Assembly (NCBI GenBank): GCA_035540755.1
Contig: DATLGD010000028.1
Location: 1 to 8,603 of the forward strand
Length of the DNA stretch: 8,603 nt
Reading direction: 5' to 3'
Source: DATLGD01 sp035540755
GTDB lineage: Bacteria; Actinomycetota; Actinomycetes; Mycobacteriales; SCTD01
The position numbers were made by a program, and so were the translations under genes. The stretch's first letter is position 1. Each line of letters opens with the position of its first letter. Shown here one piece after another: positions 1-6,285 of the stretch. The notes beneath the pieces are model-generated. The model saw nothing but the letters and a program-made list of their open reading frames with translations. It made no database searches and was not told where the DNA came from.

Positions 1-1122
1 GCGCCCAGCAACACCGTCACCCCGGTCGGTCCCGCCACCGCGCCGGCGGCACCGGCGGCGCCGACCGCGACCGCCGGCGACGGCAGCGCCGCGGTGTCCT
101 GGACGGCCCCGGCCGACGGCGGGAGCCCGATCACCGGCTACACCGTCGCCAGCTCGCCGGGCGGCAAGAGCTGCACCACCACCAGCGCCACCAGCTGCAC
201 GGTGAGCGGCCTGACCAACGGCACCGCCTACACCTTCACCGTGACCGCGACCAACGGGGTCGGCACCAGCCCGGCGTCGGCGCCCAGTGGCAGCGTGACG
301 CCGGTCGCACCGGTGGTCGACCGGGTCGCGGTCGTGGGCACGGACGACGCGTTGTGGGTGCGGCGCAGCGACAGCACGAGCTGGGGACGTCTTGGGGGCA
401 CGCTGATCGACACCCCGGCGGTCGCGGTCAACGGCAGCACCACCTACTACGTGGTGCTCGGCTCGGACCGGAACGTGTGGGTGCGCACCGACAGGCTGAA
501 CTGGCAGCCGCTGGGTCCGGCCGGGACGAACTGCGCGAGCCCGTCCGCCGCGGTGAGCAAGGGCACACTCGCGGTCGGCTGCACCGGCGGTGACAACGCG
601 CTGTGGGTGAGCAAGACCGCGCTGCCGGCCACCGGGCTGCCCAAGCTGCCGCGGTGGAGCTCGATGGGCGGGATCCTCAAGACCGGACCGTCGCTGTCGG
701 ACGCCAGCACCACCAGCACGCCCGCGTTCGGCTACACCGTGCTGGGCGCGGACAGCCGGCCGTGGTTCCTCGCCGACGGCGGCACGTGGGCGATGCGCAG
801 CAGCGCGCTGTGCGGTGGGGTCGTGGCCTCCAGCCAGCGGGCGGAGGCGCTGGCCTGCAAGGACGACGCGTCGGCGTCGCTCAAGACCTTCCACGCCCCG
901 TCCCAGCCGGGCGCGACGCTGCTCGCCCCGAAGATCGTGAACGGCTCGATCCAGGGCCGCTCGGCGGTCACCGCCGGTCCCGACGGCAGCGCCCGCTACT
1001 ACGTGCTGGGCACCGACGGCACCATCCGGACCGCCACCCAGCGACCCGACGGGACCCTCACCGGCCTCACCCTGTGGGGCGGCGCCGGCAAGCACGGCAT
1101 CGGCGCCACCAGCCTCGGCTGA
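1..1122 (+). CDS. Modular surface protein: fibronectin type III repeats plus C-terminal propeller-like domain (5' end outside window)
   Basis: The frame is open from the first base to the TGA at 1120-1122 (373 codons), so the start lies upstream. Codons 1-10 look like the tail of one fibronectin type III domain. Codons 18-103 form a complete one, with the core Trp in AVSWTAP, the GSPITGYTV strand, the GLTNGTAYTFTVTATN strand and a probable Cys58-Cys66 disulfide. From about codon 104 a different domain begins, built of roughly six 40-50 residue repeats of the type GTD..LWVR...W..LGG.....PAV, resembling the blades of PLL/tachylectin-like beta-propellers. Four cysteines (codons 178, 194, 271, 286) are conserved in the paralogue at 7564-8603. 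No sortase motif or membrane helix follows the last repeat. The protein is presumably secreted, with a binding or adhesive role; that is inference, as is the propeller fold. It converges on the tad operon across 49 nt. Confidence 0.85.
   Translation, partial: APSNTVTPVGPATAPAAPAAPTATAGDGSAAVSWTAPADGGSPITGYTVASSPGGKSCTTTSATSCTVSGLTNGTAYTFTVTATNGVGTSPASAPSGSVTPVAPVVDRVAVVGTDDALWVRRSDSTSWGRLGGTLIDTPAVAVNGSTTYYVVLGSDRNVWVRTDRLNWQPLGPAGTNCASPSAAVSKGTLAVGCTGGDNALWVSKTALPATGLPKLPRWSSMGGILKTGPSLSDASTTSTPAFGYTVLGADSRPWFLADGGTWAMRSSALCGGVVASSQRAEALACKDDASASLKTFHAPSQPGATLLAPKIVNGSIQGRSAVTAGPDGSARYYVLGTDGTIRTATQRPDGTLTGLTLWGGAGKHGIGATSLG
304..1119 (+). repeat. Propeller-like module, copy 1 of an inverted paralogous pair
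   Basis: The region encodes the C-terminal domain that is homologous along its whole length to 7567-8361 on the opposite strand. Shared signatures include GTD..LWV, LGGTL, LGSDRNVWVR, LGPAGT.C, GTLAV.CTG, GGIL..GPS, LGAD.RPW and GSARYY.LG. An exact 20-nt match, in inverted orientation, lies at 463-482 and 8195-8214. By eye about half the residues are identical, so this is an old duplication rather than a recent one. Confidence 0.85.
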
Positions 1123-1139
1123 CCGGGCGGCCCGCAGGC

Positions 1140-1166
1140 GCAGCGGCCGACCGGCCGGGCCGCTGC
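1140..1166. terminator. Bidirectional terminator-like hairpin between convergent genes
   Basis: Perfect 9-bp arms GCAGCGGCC (1140-1148) and GGCCGCTGC (1158-1166) enclose a 9-nt loop. It sits in the 49-nt gap between the stop of the surface-protein gene (1122) and the stop of the last tad gene (1172). There is no T-tract on either strand, as is common for actinobacterial terminators. The convergent position makes it a candidate end for both transcripts. Confidence 0.6.
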
Positions 1167-1171
1167 CGCAG

Positions 1172-1522
1172 TCAGCCGTGCACCGGCCCGGCCCGGGCCC
1201 GGGCCGTGGTGACGCCCAGCCGGCCGACCGCACCCGGCGGCCGCACGGCCGCCTCGACGACGGCGTCCCAGCCCTCGAGCCGGCAGGACGTGACGACCGC
1301 GTCCGCCCGTGCGGCCACCCGGCGGGCCGCGGCGCACGCGACGTCGGTGCCTTCGACCACCCGGGAGGCTGCCGCCAGGGACGCGAGGTCCGCAGCTGCG
1401 GCGGCCCGGTGCCGGGCGACCGCCACCGCACCCAGCGCCGAGGCGACGGTGCCGGCCAGCACCAGCACTGTGCACAGCGCGAGGACGAGCACCGTGGCCG
1501 AGCCGCGGTCGTCCGACCTCAC
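1172..1522 (-). CDS. TadE/TadG-like pilus-locus protein, Rv3654c family
   Basis: This 116-residue protein is the last gene of the operon. The short N-terminus VRSDDRGSATVLVLAL leads into one hydrophobic helix (about residues 9-35). After it comes the Ala-rich stretch RHRAAAAADLASLAAA (38-52), which is characteristic of this actinobacterial TadE-like family and corresponds to Rv3654c. Cys63 and Cys80 could form an extracytoplasmic disulfide. The GTG start at 1522 shares 4 nt (GTGA) with the TadE stop, and GGAGG lies 9 nt upstream. A likely role is a minor or accessory pilin anchored in the membrane with its C-terminus outside. Unlike its two upstream neighbours it has no Glu five residues after the Gly at position 7, so processing by prepilin peptidase is doubtful. 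The family is assigned from sequence pattern and gene order; its biochemistry is not established. Confidence 0.8.
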   Translation of the reverse strand: MRSDDRGSATVLVLALCTVLVLAGTVASALGAVAVARHRAAAAADLASLAAASRVVEGTDVACAAARRVAARADAVVTSCRLEGWDAVVEAAVRPPGAVGRLGVTTARARAGPVHG

Positions 1523-1938
1523 CGCGCCGTACCTCCCACAGCGCCCGGCTCGGTGAGCGCCACGGCCCGGCCGCTCACCGTCAGGCCCGGCAGCGGCAGC
1601 GCCGGCGGACGCACCGTCGCCGACACGACCACGTGCACCTCCTCGCCGCGCACCTGCACCTGCACCCGCGCGCCGTCCGGACCCAGCCGCCCGGCCAGCG
1701 CCGACACCACCTCGGCCGGCTCGCCGCGCGCCGCCGCCCGAGCCGCGCCGGCTGCGGCGTCGGCGCACCGCAGCTGCGCGCCGACCGCGCTCAGCACCCA
1801 CAGCACGACCGCCAGCACCGCCAGCAGCACCGGCAGCGCCAGCGCCGTCTCGGCGGTGACGTACCCGTGCTCCCGCCCGGAGCCCTCCCGCCGGGCGCGC
1901 GGGGCTCCGGACCCGTCAGGAGGGCTCCAGGCAGGCAC
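1519..1938 (-). CDS. TadE-like pseudopilin (Rv3655c family)
   Basis: This is a 139-residue protein. A basic leader (residues 1-24, with RARREGSGREHG) precedes a prepilin-like site, G25 followed by Y26-V-T-A-E30, and a hydrophobic helix (about 31-55). The Glu five residues after the Gly is the residue expected at +5 in type IV-like prepilins. The rest (60-139) begins AADAAAGAARAAARGE-like and continues with beta-rich sequence, as in TadE proteins. The GTG at 1938 lies 2 nt after the stop of the upstream flp gene. No good Shine-Dalgarno sequence precedes it, and no ATG or GTG lies between it and the conserved motif, so translation probably depends on coupling to flp. The likely role is a minor pilin or assembly factor of the Flp pilus. 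Confidence 0.85.
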   Translation of the reverse strand: MPAWSPPDGSGAPRARREGSGREHGYVTAETALALPVLLAVLAVVLWVLSAVGAQLRCADAAAGAARAAARGEPAEVVSALAGRLGPDGARVQVQVRGEEVHVVVSATVRPPALPLPGLTVSGRAVALTEPGAVGGTAR

Positions 1939-1940
1939 GG

Positions 1941-2171
1941 TCAGAACCCGAGCCGGAAGCCCTTGGTGATCACGTCCCGGAGCAGGCCGAGCACTTCGGG
2001 ACTGGTCACCACCTTGTAGAGCAGGCCGCTGAACCCGCACGCCGCGACCGTCCCGACGGCGTACTCGGCGGTGGTCATGCCGGCGTCGGAGGGGCGGTCG
2101 GGGTCGCCGGCCGGCGTGAGCCGGACGGCGGCGCGGACGGGCAGGGAGCGGAGCGTGTCGAGAGCGCGCAC
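1941..2171 (-). CDS. flp: Flp-type prepilin (DUF4244 family, Rv3656c-like)
   Basis: This 76-residue protein belongs to the DUF4244 family. An arginine-rich leader (residues 1-31, ending DPDRPSDAG) is followed by the class IVb prepilin signature G31 / M32-T-T-A-E36-Y37. This gives Glu at +5 and Tyr at +6 of the mature chain, the Flp pilin pattern cut by prepilin peptidase. A hydrophobic helix (about 38-56, AVGTVAACGFSGLLYKVV) and a short amphipathic tail ending ITKGFRLGF follow. The mature form would have about 45 residues, usual for Flp pilins. The GTG start at 2171 is chosen because GGAGG lies 7 nt upstream (2179-2183). It is the first gene after an unusually long 148-nt leader in an otherwise tightly packed operon, consistent with separate expression control of a major subunit. 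The pilin role is inferred from motif and context. Confidence 0.85.
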   Translation of the reverse strand: MRALDTLRSLPVRAAVRLTPAGDPDRPSDAGMTTAEYAVGTVAACGFSGLLYKVVTSPEVLGLLRDVITKGFRLGF

Positions 2172-2319
2172 GAGAGGACCTCCAGGAGCGTGCCGGCGTT
2201 CGCCGGCGGACGGTGCCGGGCGGTCGCCCGGCGAGAAGGAACGCTGCTGCTTGACGAGGTCGATCGGAACCGGCCCAGCGACATCTGTGGATGTCCACAG
2301 GCCAGGCCCTGGATGCCGC
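2172..2319 (-). promoter_or_regulatory. Structured 148-nt leader between tadC and flp
   Basis: This is the only long gap inside the operon. It carries three perfect inverted repeats: GCCGGCG/CGCCGGC (2192-2198 and 2201-2207), GCCGGGCG/CGCCCGGC (2215-2222 and 2225-2232), and an overlapping pair at 2280-2300. In the last, GACATC/GATGTC (2280-2285, 2290-2295) and CTGTGGA/TCCACAG (2285-2291, 2294-2300) cannot form at once. I see no convincing minus-strand -35/-10 pair. A role in mRNA processing, stability or attenuation is inferred from position and folding potential. Confidence 0.5.
2179..2183 (-). promoter_or_regulatory. Ribosome binding site of flp
   Basis: On the minus strand the sequence reads TGGAGGTCCTCTC then GTG, a GGAGG core with 7-nt spacing. 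It fixes the flp start at 2171 and is stronger than the sites of the coupled downstream genes. Confidence 0.75.
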
Positions 2320-3072
2320 TCATCGCTGGCCCAGGACCGGCCCGGCCAGCCCGACGACGACCGGCACCACCCCGAGCAGCACGAAGGCCGGCAGGAAGCA
2401 CAGCCCGAGCGGCGCGACGGCGAGCACCCCCGCACGCCGCGCCGCCTCGGCCCCGGCGGCCCGGCTCTCGCTGCGCGCGTCGTCGCTGAGCCTGGCCAGC
2501 ACGTCGGCGACCGGAGCCCCGCTGTCGGCGGCGCGCGCCAACGTGCGGCCGGCCGGGCCGAGCGGGTCGGTGTCGGGCGCACCGCCGGCCATCGCCAGCC
2601 AGGCCACCGCCGGCGGCGTGCCGACGGCGAGGGCCGCCGCGACCGAGCGAAGCCGCTGCCCGGCCGGCCCCGGCACGGCGTCCCCCACCGCTGCGGCCGC
2701 GGCCGGCAGCGCGGCGCCGCCGGCCAGGCATGCGCCGAGCAGGTCCAGCACGAGCGGGAGGTCGGCCCGCAGCTGCTCCCGCTCCTGGCGCACCGAGGCG
2801 GGCTCGAGGACGGCGAGAACCCGCGGCCCGCCCAGGGCGATCGCCAGCGCGCCCGGAAGCCCCCACGGGAGCGGGAGCAGGACGACGGCAGCGCCGGCGG
2901 CGACCAGGCAGGCGACCCGGGCGGGCAGGTCCTCACGTCGCGTCGCCTCCGCCTCCGGAGCTGCGGCGCGGCCGGGCAGCACGTCGTCCGGCCGGCGCGG
3001 GCGGGGTCGGCGCAGGGCACAGGCCACCGCGGTCCCGAGCAGCGCTCCGGCCAGCAACGCGCTGCCGCTCAC
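2320..3072 (-). CDS. tadC: TadC-like pilus assembly membrane protein (type II secretion F domain)
   Basis: This 250-residue integral membrane protein of the GspF/TadC type would form the assembly platform with TadB, driven by TadA. Hydrophobic segments are at about 5-20, 52-83 (one or two helices) and 214-245. The cytoplasmic F domain lies between (about 100-213), with the typical RADLPLVLDLLGACLAGGAALPAAAAAVGD-like helical start and PLGPAGRTLARAADSGAPVADVLARLSDDAR-like second half (both sampled at 103-200). The size fits short actinobacterial versions. The GTG start at 3072 is the first codon compatible with the N-terminal helix. Its GGAG lies only 3 nt upstream and is buried in a hairpin described separately. 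It is separated from tadB by 40 nt and from flp by 148 nt. Rv3657c is the counterpart by gene order. Confidence 0.88.
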   Translation of the reverse strand: MSGSALLAGALLGTAVACALRRPRPRRPDDVLPGRAAAPEAEATRREDLPARVACLVAAGAAVVLLPLPWGLPGALAIALGGPRVLAVLEPASVRQEREQLRADLPLVLDLLGACLAGGAALPAAAAAVGDAVPGPAGQRLRSVAAALAVGTPPAVAWLAMAGGAPDTDPLGPAGRTLARAADSGAPVADVLARLSDDARSESRAAGAEAARRAGVLAVAPLGLCFLPAFVLLGVVPVVVGLAGPVLGQR

Positions 3073-3074
3073 GC

Positions 3075-3107
3075 ACTCCGCCCCGGATGCGGGCGGGCGG
3101 GCGGAGT
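3075..3107 (-). promoter_or_regulatory. Hairpin covering the tadC Shine-Dalgarno sequence
   Basis: Arms ACTCCGCCC (3075-3083) and GGGCGGAGT (3099-3107) are perfectly complementary over 9 bp with a 15-nt loop. On the minus-strand mRNA the tadC GGAG (3076-3079) lies in the 3' arm, paired with the 5' arm. The tadB stop codon (3113-3115) is 5 nt before the hairpin, so a ribosome finishing tadB would cover the 5' arm and expose the site. This suggests translational coupling. Confidence 0.55.
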
Positions 3108-3112
3108 CGGGC

Positions 3113-3841
3113 TCACGTCGCTGCGGCCCGCGTCACCAGCCGTCGCGTCCAGAGCACCCCGGCGACGTCGAGGGCGACGCCCGCCACCAGGCAGGTGAGT
3201 CCCAGTGCGGTGGTGAGCAGCAGCTGCACCGGCCGGGCCCCGAGGCCGGCCGCGAGCAGCACCCCGAGCACCGGCAGCCCGGCGAGCATCCGGGCGGTGG
3301 CCCGGGGTCCGGAGAGCTCGGCCTGCACCGCCCGCCGCCGATCCTGCGCGTCGCGCTCGGCACGCTCCAGCCGCTCGACGGCGGCGGCCAGCCCGCTGCC
3401 CGTGCCCGAGCACAGGGCCCAGCAGGCCCCGAGCCCCCGCAGCAGAGCCGGCGACGACGTCGACGGCGCACCTCGGGCGAGGACGCCGGCGACGTCACCG
3501 CCCAGGGCGGCCGCGGACGCCGCCGCGGCCAGCACGTCGGCTGTCGGCCCGACGGCGAGCGGGGCCGCAGCGGCGAGGGCGGCAGCCGGCGGGCGCCCGG
3601 CGCGCAGCTCGCCTCCCAGCGCAGCGCACGTCTCGACGGCCCGCGCCCGTTCCCGGTCGCGCGCTGCACCGCGCCCGAGCGCGGCGGTCAGGCGCCGGGC
3701 CGGTCGCCGCCACCGGGCCTCGACCGGCGCCCGGGCGGGCTGCAGCCGCCCGAGCCGGAGGCCACCGGACGTCCTCGGCCAGGTCAGCAGGAGCGCGGCG
3801 AGACCGAGCAGGGTCGCCGCCAGGACAGCTCGACCGATCAT
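3113..3841 (-). CDS. tadB: TadB-like pilus assembly membrane protein (type II secretion F domain)
   Basis: This 242-residue protein is the partner of TadC in the inner-membrane platform of the Flp pilus. A hydrophobic helix sits at the start (about 4-21, VLAATLLGLAALLL). A cytoplasmic T2SSF domain follows (about 65-180), with ETCAALGGELRAGRPPAAAL and ACWALCSGTGSGLAAAVERL as the paired helical motifs. The C-terminal membrane hairpin is at about 186-203 and 207-231. The ATG start at 3841 overlaps the tadA stop by 4 nt (ATGA), which decides the start. TadB of proteobacteria is longer; short forms are normal in the Rv3658c lineage. Its TGA is followed by the hairpin that hides the tadC ribosome binding site. 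Confidence 0.88.
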   Translation of the reverse strand: MIGRAVLAATLLGLAALLLTWPRTSGGLRLGRLQPARAPVEARWRRPARRLTAALGRGAARDRERARAVETCAALGGELRAGRPPAAALAAAAPLAVGPTADVLAAAASAAALGGDVAGVLARGAPSTSSPALLRGLGACWALCSGTGSGLAAAVERLERAERDAQDRRRAVQAELSGPRATARMLAGLPVLGVLLAAGLGARPVQLLLTTALGLTCLVAGVALDVAGVLWTRRLVTRAAAT

Positions 3842-5016
3842 GACGTCAGGGCGTCGAGCGCAGCTGCGGCAGGCCCGCGGTCCCCGGCGGCTGACCGGCC
3901 GTCCCACGACCAGGCCGGAGAGGCCTCGACCAGCCCGGCCGTCCCGCGCTGCAGTGCGCAGACCTGCGCCAGCCGACGACGTCCGGTGCCGTGCTCGCGC
4001 GCCAGGTGGACGGCCACCCGCAGGCCGGCGGCCAGCTGGCTGTGCAGGGCGTGCCGCTCGAGCCCGGCCGCGGTCGCCAGCGCCTCCAGCCTGGCCGGCA
4101 CGTCGGCGGCGGAGTTGGCGTGCAGGGTGCCGCACCCGCCGTCGTGGCCGGTGTTGAGCGCGGCGAGCAGCTCGGTCACCTCGGCGCCGCGCACCTCCCC
4201 GACGACGAGCCGGTCCGGGCGCATCCGCAGCGCCTGCCGGACGAGGTCGCGCAGGGTCACCGCGCCCGCTCCCTCGACGTTGGGCGGCCGGGCCTCCAGG
4301 CGCACGACGTGCGGGTGGTGCGGAGCGAGCTCGCCCGAGTCCTCGACGAGCAGCAGCCGCTCGTCCGGCCCGACCCGCGACAGCAGCGCGGCGAGCAGGG
4401 TCGTCTTGCCGGTGCCGGTGCCGCCGGTGACGAGGAACGACGTGCGAGCGGCGACGAGGCGGTCCAGCAGTCGGGCGCCGTCCGGCGGCAGGGCTCCGGC
4501 GGCGACCAGCTCCTCCAGGGTGAAGGCACGCCGGCGCGGCACCCGCAGCGACAGGCAGGTGCCGCCGGTGGCCACCGGCGGCAGGACGGCGTGCAGCCGG
4601 ACGCCGTCGGGCAGCCGGGCGTCGACCCAGGGCTGGGCGTCGTCGAGCCGACGGCCGCTGGGCGCGGCCAGGCGCTGCGCGAGCCGCCGGACGGCCGCCT
4701 CGTCGGGGAAGCGCACCGCCGACCGCTCGAGGCCGCGACCGCGGTCGACCCAGACCTCGGCGGGCCCGTTGACGAGGACGTCGGTGACCTCGGGGTCGGC
4801 GAGCAGCGGCTCGAGCGGCCCGGCGCCGACGATCTCGCTCTGCAGCACGCGCAGGACGCCGAGCAGCTCGACGTCGCCGCGCAGCGCGCCGCCCTCCTCG
4901 CGCACGGCCTCGGCCACGCGCGCCGCGGTGAGCGGCCCGTCGACGCCGGCGAGCCGCCGTCGGACGCCGTCGAGCAGCACCGGGTCGACCTCGGCCGGCG
5001 CCCAGGCGGTCTTCAC
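3838..5016 (-). CDS. tadA: TadA/CpaF secretion ATPase for Flp pilus assembly
   Basis: This is a 392-residue hexameric ATPase of the GspE/VirB11 class that powers pilin extrusion through TadB/TadC. The N-terminal domain (1-150) includes the family-typical GAGPLEPLLADPEVTDVLVN stretch (64-83). The catalytic core contains the Walker A motif GGTGTGKT (198-205), the Asp box LLLVEDSGEL (221-230), the Walker B region DRLVVGEVRG (268-277, with Glu274) and the His box GCGTLHANSAADVPARLE (294-311). All key residues are present, so the enzyme looks intact. The GTG start at 5016 overlaps the ssd stop by 4 nt (GTGA) and has GGGAGG 4 nt upstream. The ATG of tadB overlaps its stop. The C-terminus (365-392) is a low-complexity tail. 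It corresponds to Rv3659c by order and motifs. Confidence 0.95.
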   Translation of the reverse strand: MKTAWAPAEVDPVLLDGVRRRLAGVDGPLTAARVAEAVREEGGALRGDVELLGVLRVLQSEIVGAGPLEPLLADPEVTDVLVNGPAEVWVDRGRGLERSAVRFPDEAAVRRLAQRLAAPSGRRLDDAQPWVDARLPDGVRLHAVLPPVATGGTCLSLRVPRRRAFTLEELVAAGALPPDGARLLDRLVAARTSFLVTGGTGTGKTTLLAALLSRVGPDERLLLVEDSGELAPHHPHVVRLEARPPNVEGAGAVTLRDLVRQALRMRPDRLVVGEVRGAEVTELLAALNTGHDGGCGTLHANSAADVPARLEALATAAGLERHALHSQLAAGLRVAVHLAREHGTGRRRLAQVCALQRGTAGLVEASPAWSWDGRSAAGDRGPAAAALDALTS

Positions 5017-6116
5017 GCCGCCTCCCGGAGCGCCGGCAGGACGTCGTCGAGCAGGTCCACCGACAGCTGCCAGAGCGGCCCGCGGCCGCGGCGGGCCGGC
5101 GGCTCGCCGCGCTCCATCGCCCGCTCGAGCGCCGGCTCCGGACGCAGCTCGCCGGCGAGCGGCAGCCCGAGCGCCCCGGCCACCTGGTCGGCGGCCAGTC
5201 CGGCCGGGGACGGGCCCCTGACGACCACCCTCAGGTCGTCGCACATCCCGGCGACCGAGCCGGCCACCCGGCTGGCCGCGGCGGCCGCGCGCACCTCGGC
5301 CGGCACGACCAGCAGCGCCGTGGTGGCCTCGCCGAGCACGGCCCGCGCGGCGTCGTCGACGGTGCGGGCGAGGTCGACGACGACCAGGTCCATGGCCCGG
5401 CGCCCCGCGGCGAGGACGGCCTGCACCGCCTCCACCGGCACCGACCGTGCGTCGCCGCGGTCCCAGGACAGGACCGGGAGCTCCTCCATCCGCGGCAGGG
5501 CGTCGACGAGCGCCGGGCCGGGCACCCGGCCGCGGGTGCCGGCGAGGTCGGGCCACCTCAGCCCGGGGTCCTCCTCGCCGCCGAAGACGAGGTCGATGCC
5601 GCCGCCGAGCGGGTCGGCGTCGACGAGCAGCGCGCGACGACCGGTGCGCGTCGCGGTGACCGCCAGCGCGCAGGCCAGCGTCGTCGCGCCGGCTCCGCCC
5701 CGGCCGCCCAGCACCGCGACGACCGCCCCGATCCGGGTGGGCGGGTCGGCGGCCTCGGCCAGCCGGCTGACCAGCCACGTAGCGGCGTCGGGGAGGAAGA
5801 CGACGTGCTCGGCGCCCACCTCGACGGCGCGCACCCAGACGCCGGCGTCGTCGAGGTCGTCGCCGAGCAGCACCACGCCCTCGCGGCGGGGCAGCCGGCG
5901 GACCGGCCCGGCGGAGGCGGCGTCGTCCGCGACCACGACGAACGGCGCCGACGCCCAGAAGCGCGCGGCCGAGCCCAGGTCGGGCACGACGTCGGGCTCG
6001 ACCCCGGCCGTGGCGGTCAGCCGCAGCAGCTCCTCGAGCGCCGCGTCGTCGGCGGTGACCAGCAGCGGGCGGCGACCGCCAGGCGGCGGGACGGACGGGG
6101 GGACGGGGCGGACCAC
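5013..6116 (-). CDS. ssd: Ssd/CpaE-like P-loop ATPase of the Flp pilus locus
   Basis: This 367-residue protein opens the operon. Residues 15-120 form a receiver-like N-terminal domain (RRPLLVTADDAALEELL, VVVADDAA, GAEHVVFLP) that lacks a clean phosphorylation pocket. Residues 128-350 are a MinD/ParA-type domain: deviant Walker A GGRGGAGATT (137-146), switch motif VDADPLGGGIDL (165-176) and Walker B MDLVVVDLAR (242-251). Both lysines expected in the ParA P-loop are replaced (Arg139, Ala144), so ATP hydrolysis may be weak or absent. The family, with Rv3660c (septum-site-determining protein Ssd), is linked to cell division and to pilus gene clusters. The start GTG at 6116 is preceded by a perfect AGGAGG with 5-nt spacing. 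The frame stays open further upstream, but without such a signal. Its TGA overlaps the tadA GTG. Confidence 0.88.
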   Translation of the reverse strand: MVRPVPPSVPPPGGRRPLLVTADDAALEELLRLTATAGVEPDVVPDLGSAARFWASAPFVVVADDAASAGPVRRLPRREGVVLLGDDLDDAGVWVRAVEVGAEHVVFLPDAATWLVSRLAEAADPPTRIGAVVAVLGGRGGAGATTLACALAVTATRTGRRALLVDADPLGGGIDLVFGGEEDPGLRWPDLAGTRGRVPGPALVDALPRMEELPVLSWDRGDARSVPVEAVQAVLAAGRRAMDLVVVDLARTVDDAARAVLGEATTALLVVPAEVRAAAAASRVAGSVAGMCDDLRVVVRGPSPAGLAADQVAGALGLPLAGELRPEPALERAMERGEPPARRGRGPLWQLSVDLLDDVLPALREAA

Positions 6117-6121
6117 GGCGA

Positions 6122-6127
6122 CCTCCT
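6122..6127 (-). promoter_or_regulatory. Ribosome binding site of the first tad operon gene
   Basis: The minus strand reads GCGAGGAGGTCGCC then GTG: AGGAGG with 5-nt spacing. It decides the ssd start at 6116 against a 107-residue longer reading in the same open frame, whose N-terminus is low-complexity and unlike the family. Confidence 0.8.
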
Positions 6128-6226
6128 CGCGGAGGGCGGCGCCGGGTGCGCCGCCCAGCAGGAGGCTGCGGCCGGAGCAGGCGCGGCAGGTCCGGCTCGG
6201 GCGCAGCTGTGGACGGCGTGGACAAC

Positions 6227-6245
6227 GCCGGCGGGCCCCGCCGGC
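6227..6245. repeat. 8-bp GC hairpin in the divergent gap
   Basis: Arms GCCGGCGG (6227-6234) and CCGCCGGC (6238-6245) are perfectly complementary around a 3-nt loop. It would lie in the 5' leader of the tad mRNA if the promoter is beyond 6245. Confidence 0.5.
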
Positions 6246-6285
6246 CGTGCTACGGGCCGAGCGCGGCGAAAGGGCCCGGACACGC

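Noticed and set aside
603..1556. Plus-strand open frame overlapping the end of the surface protein and the antisense of the last tad gene
   Set aside because: The translation is Arg/Gly-rich without any domain, and the overlapping frames are clearly the real genes.
2285..2300. DnaA-box-like inverted motif CTGTGGA-TG-TCCACAG, with a similar motif near 6206-6225
   Set aside because: Each half differs from the TTGTCCACA-type box, there is no cluster or AT-rich unwinding element, and the setting is the inside of an operon. Kept only as an inverted repeat in the leader.
2291..5221. Plus-strand open frame of 976 codons
   Set aside because: It lies antisense to tadC, tadB and tadA, all of which have intact family motifs. 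The product is Arg/Ser/Pro/Ala-rich low-complexity sequence with no domain, as expected for shadow frames in very GC-rich coding DNA.
5017..6225. N-terminal extension of tadA in the same open frame upstream of 5016
   Set aside because: It overlaps ssd in another frame and is Arg/Gly/Pro-rich. The GTG at 5016 has a ribosome binding site and a 4-nt overlap with the ssd stop.
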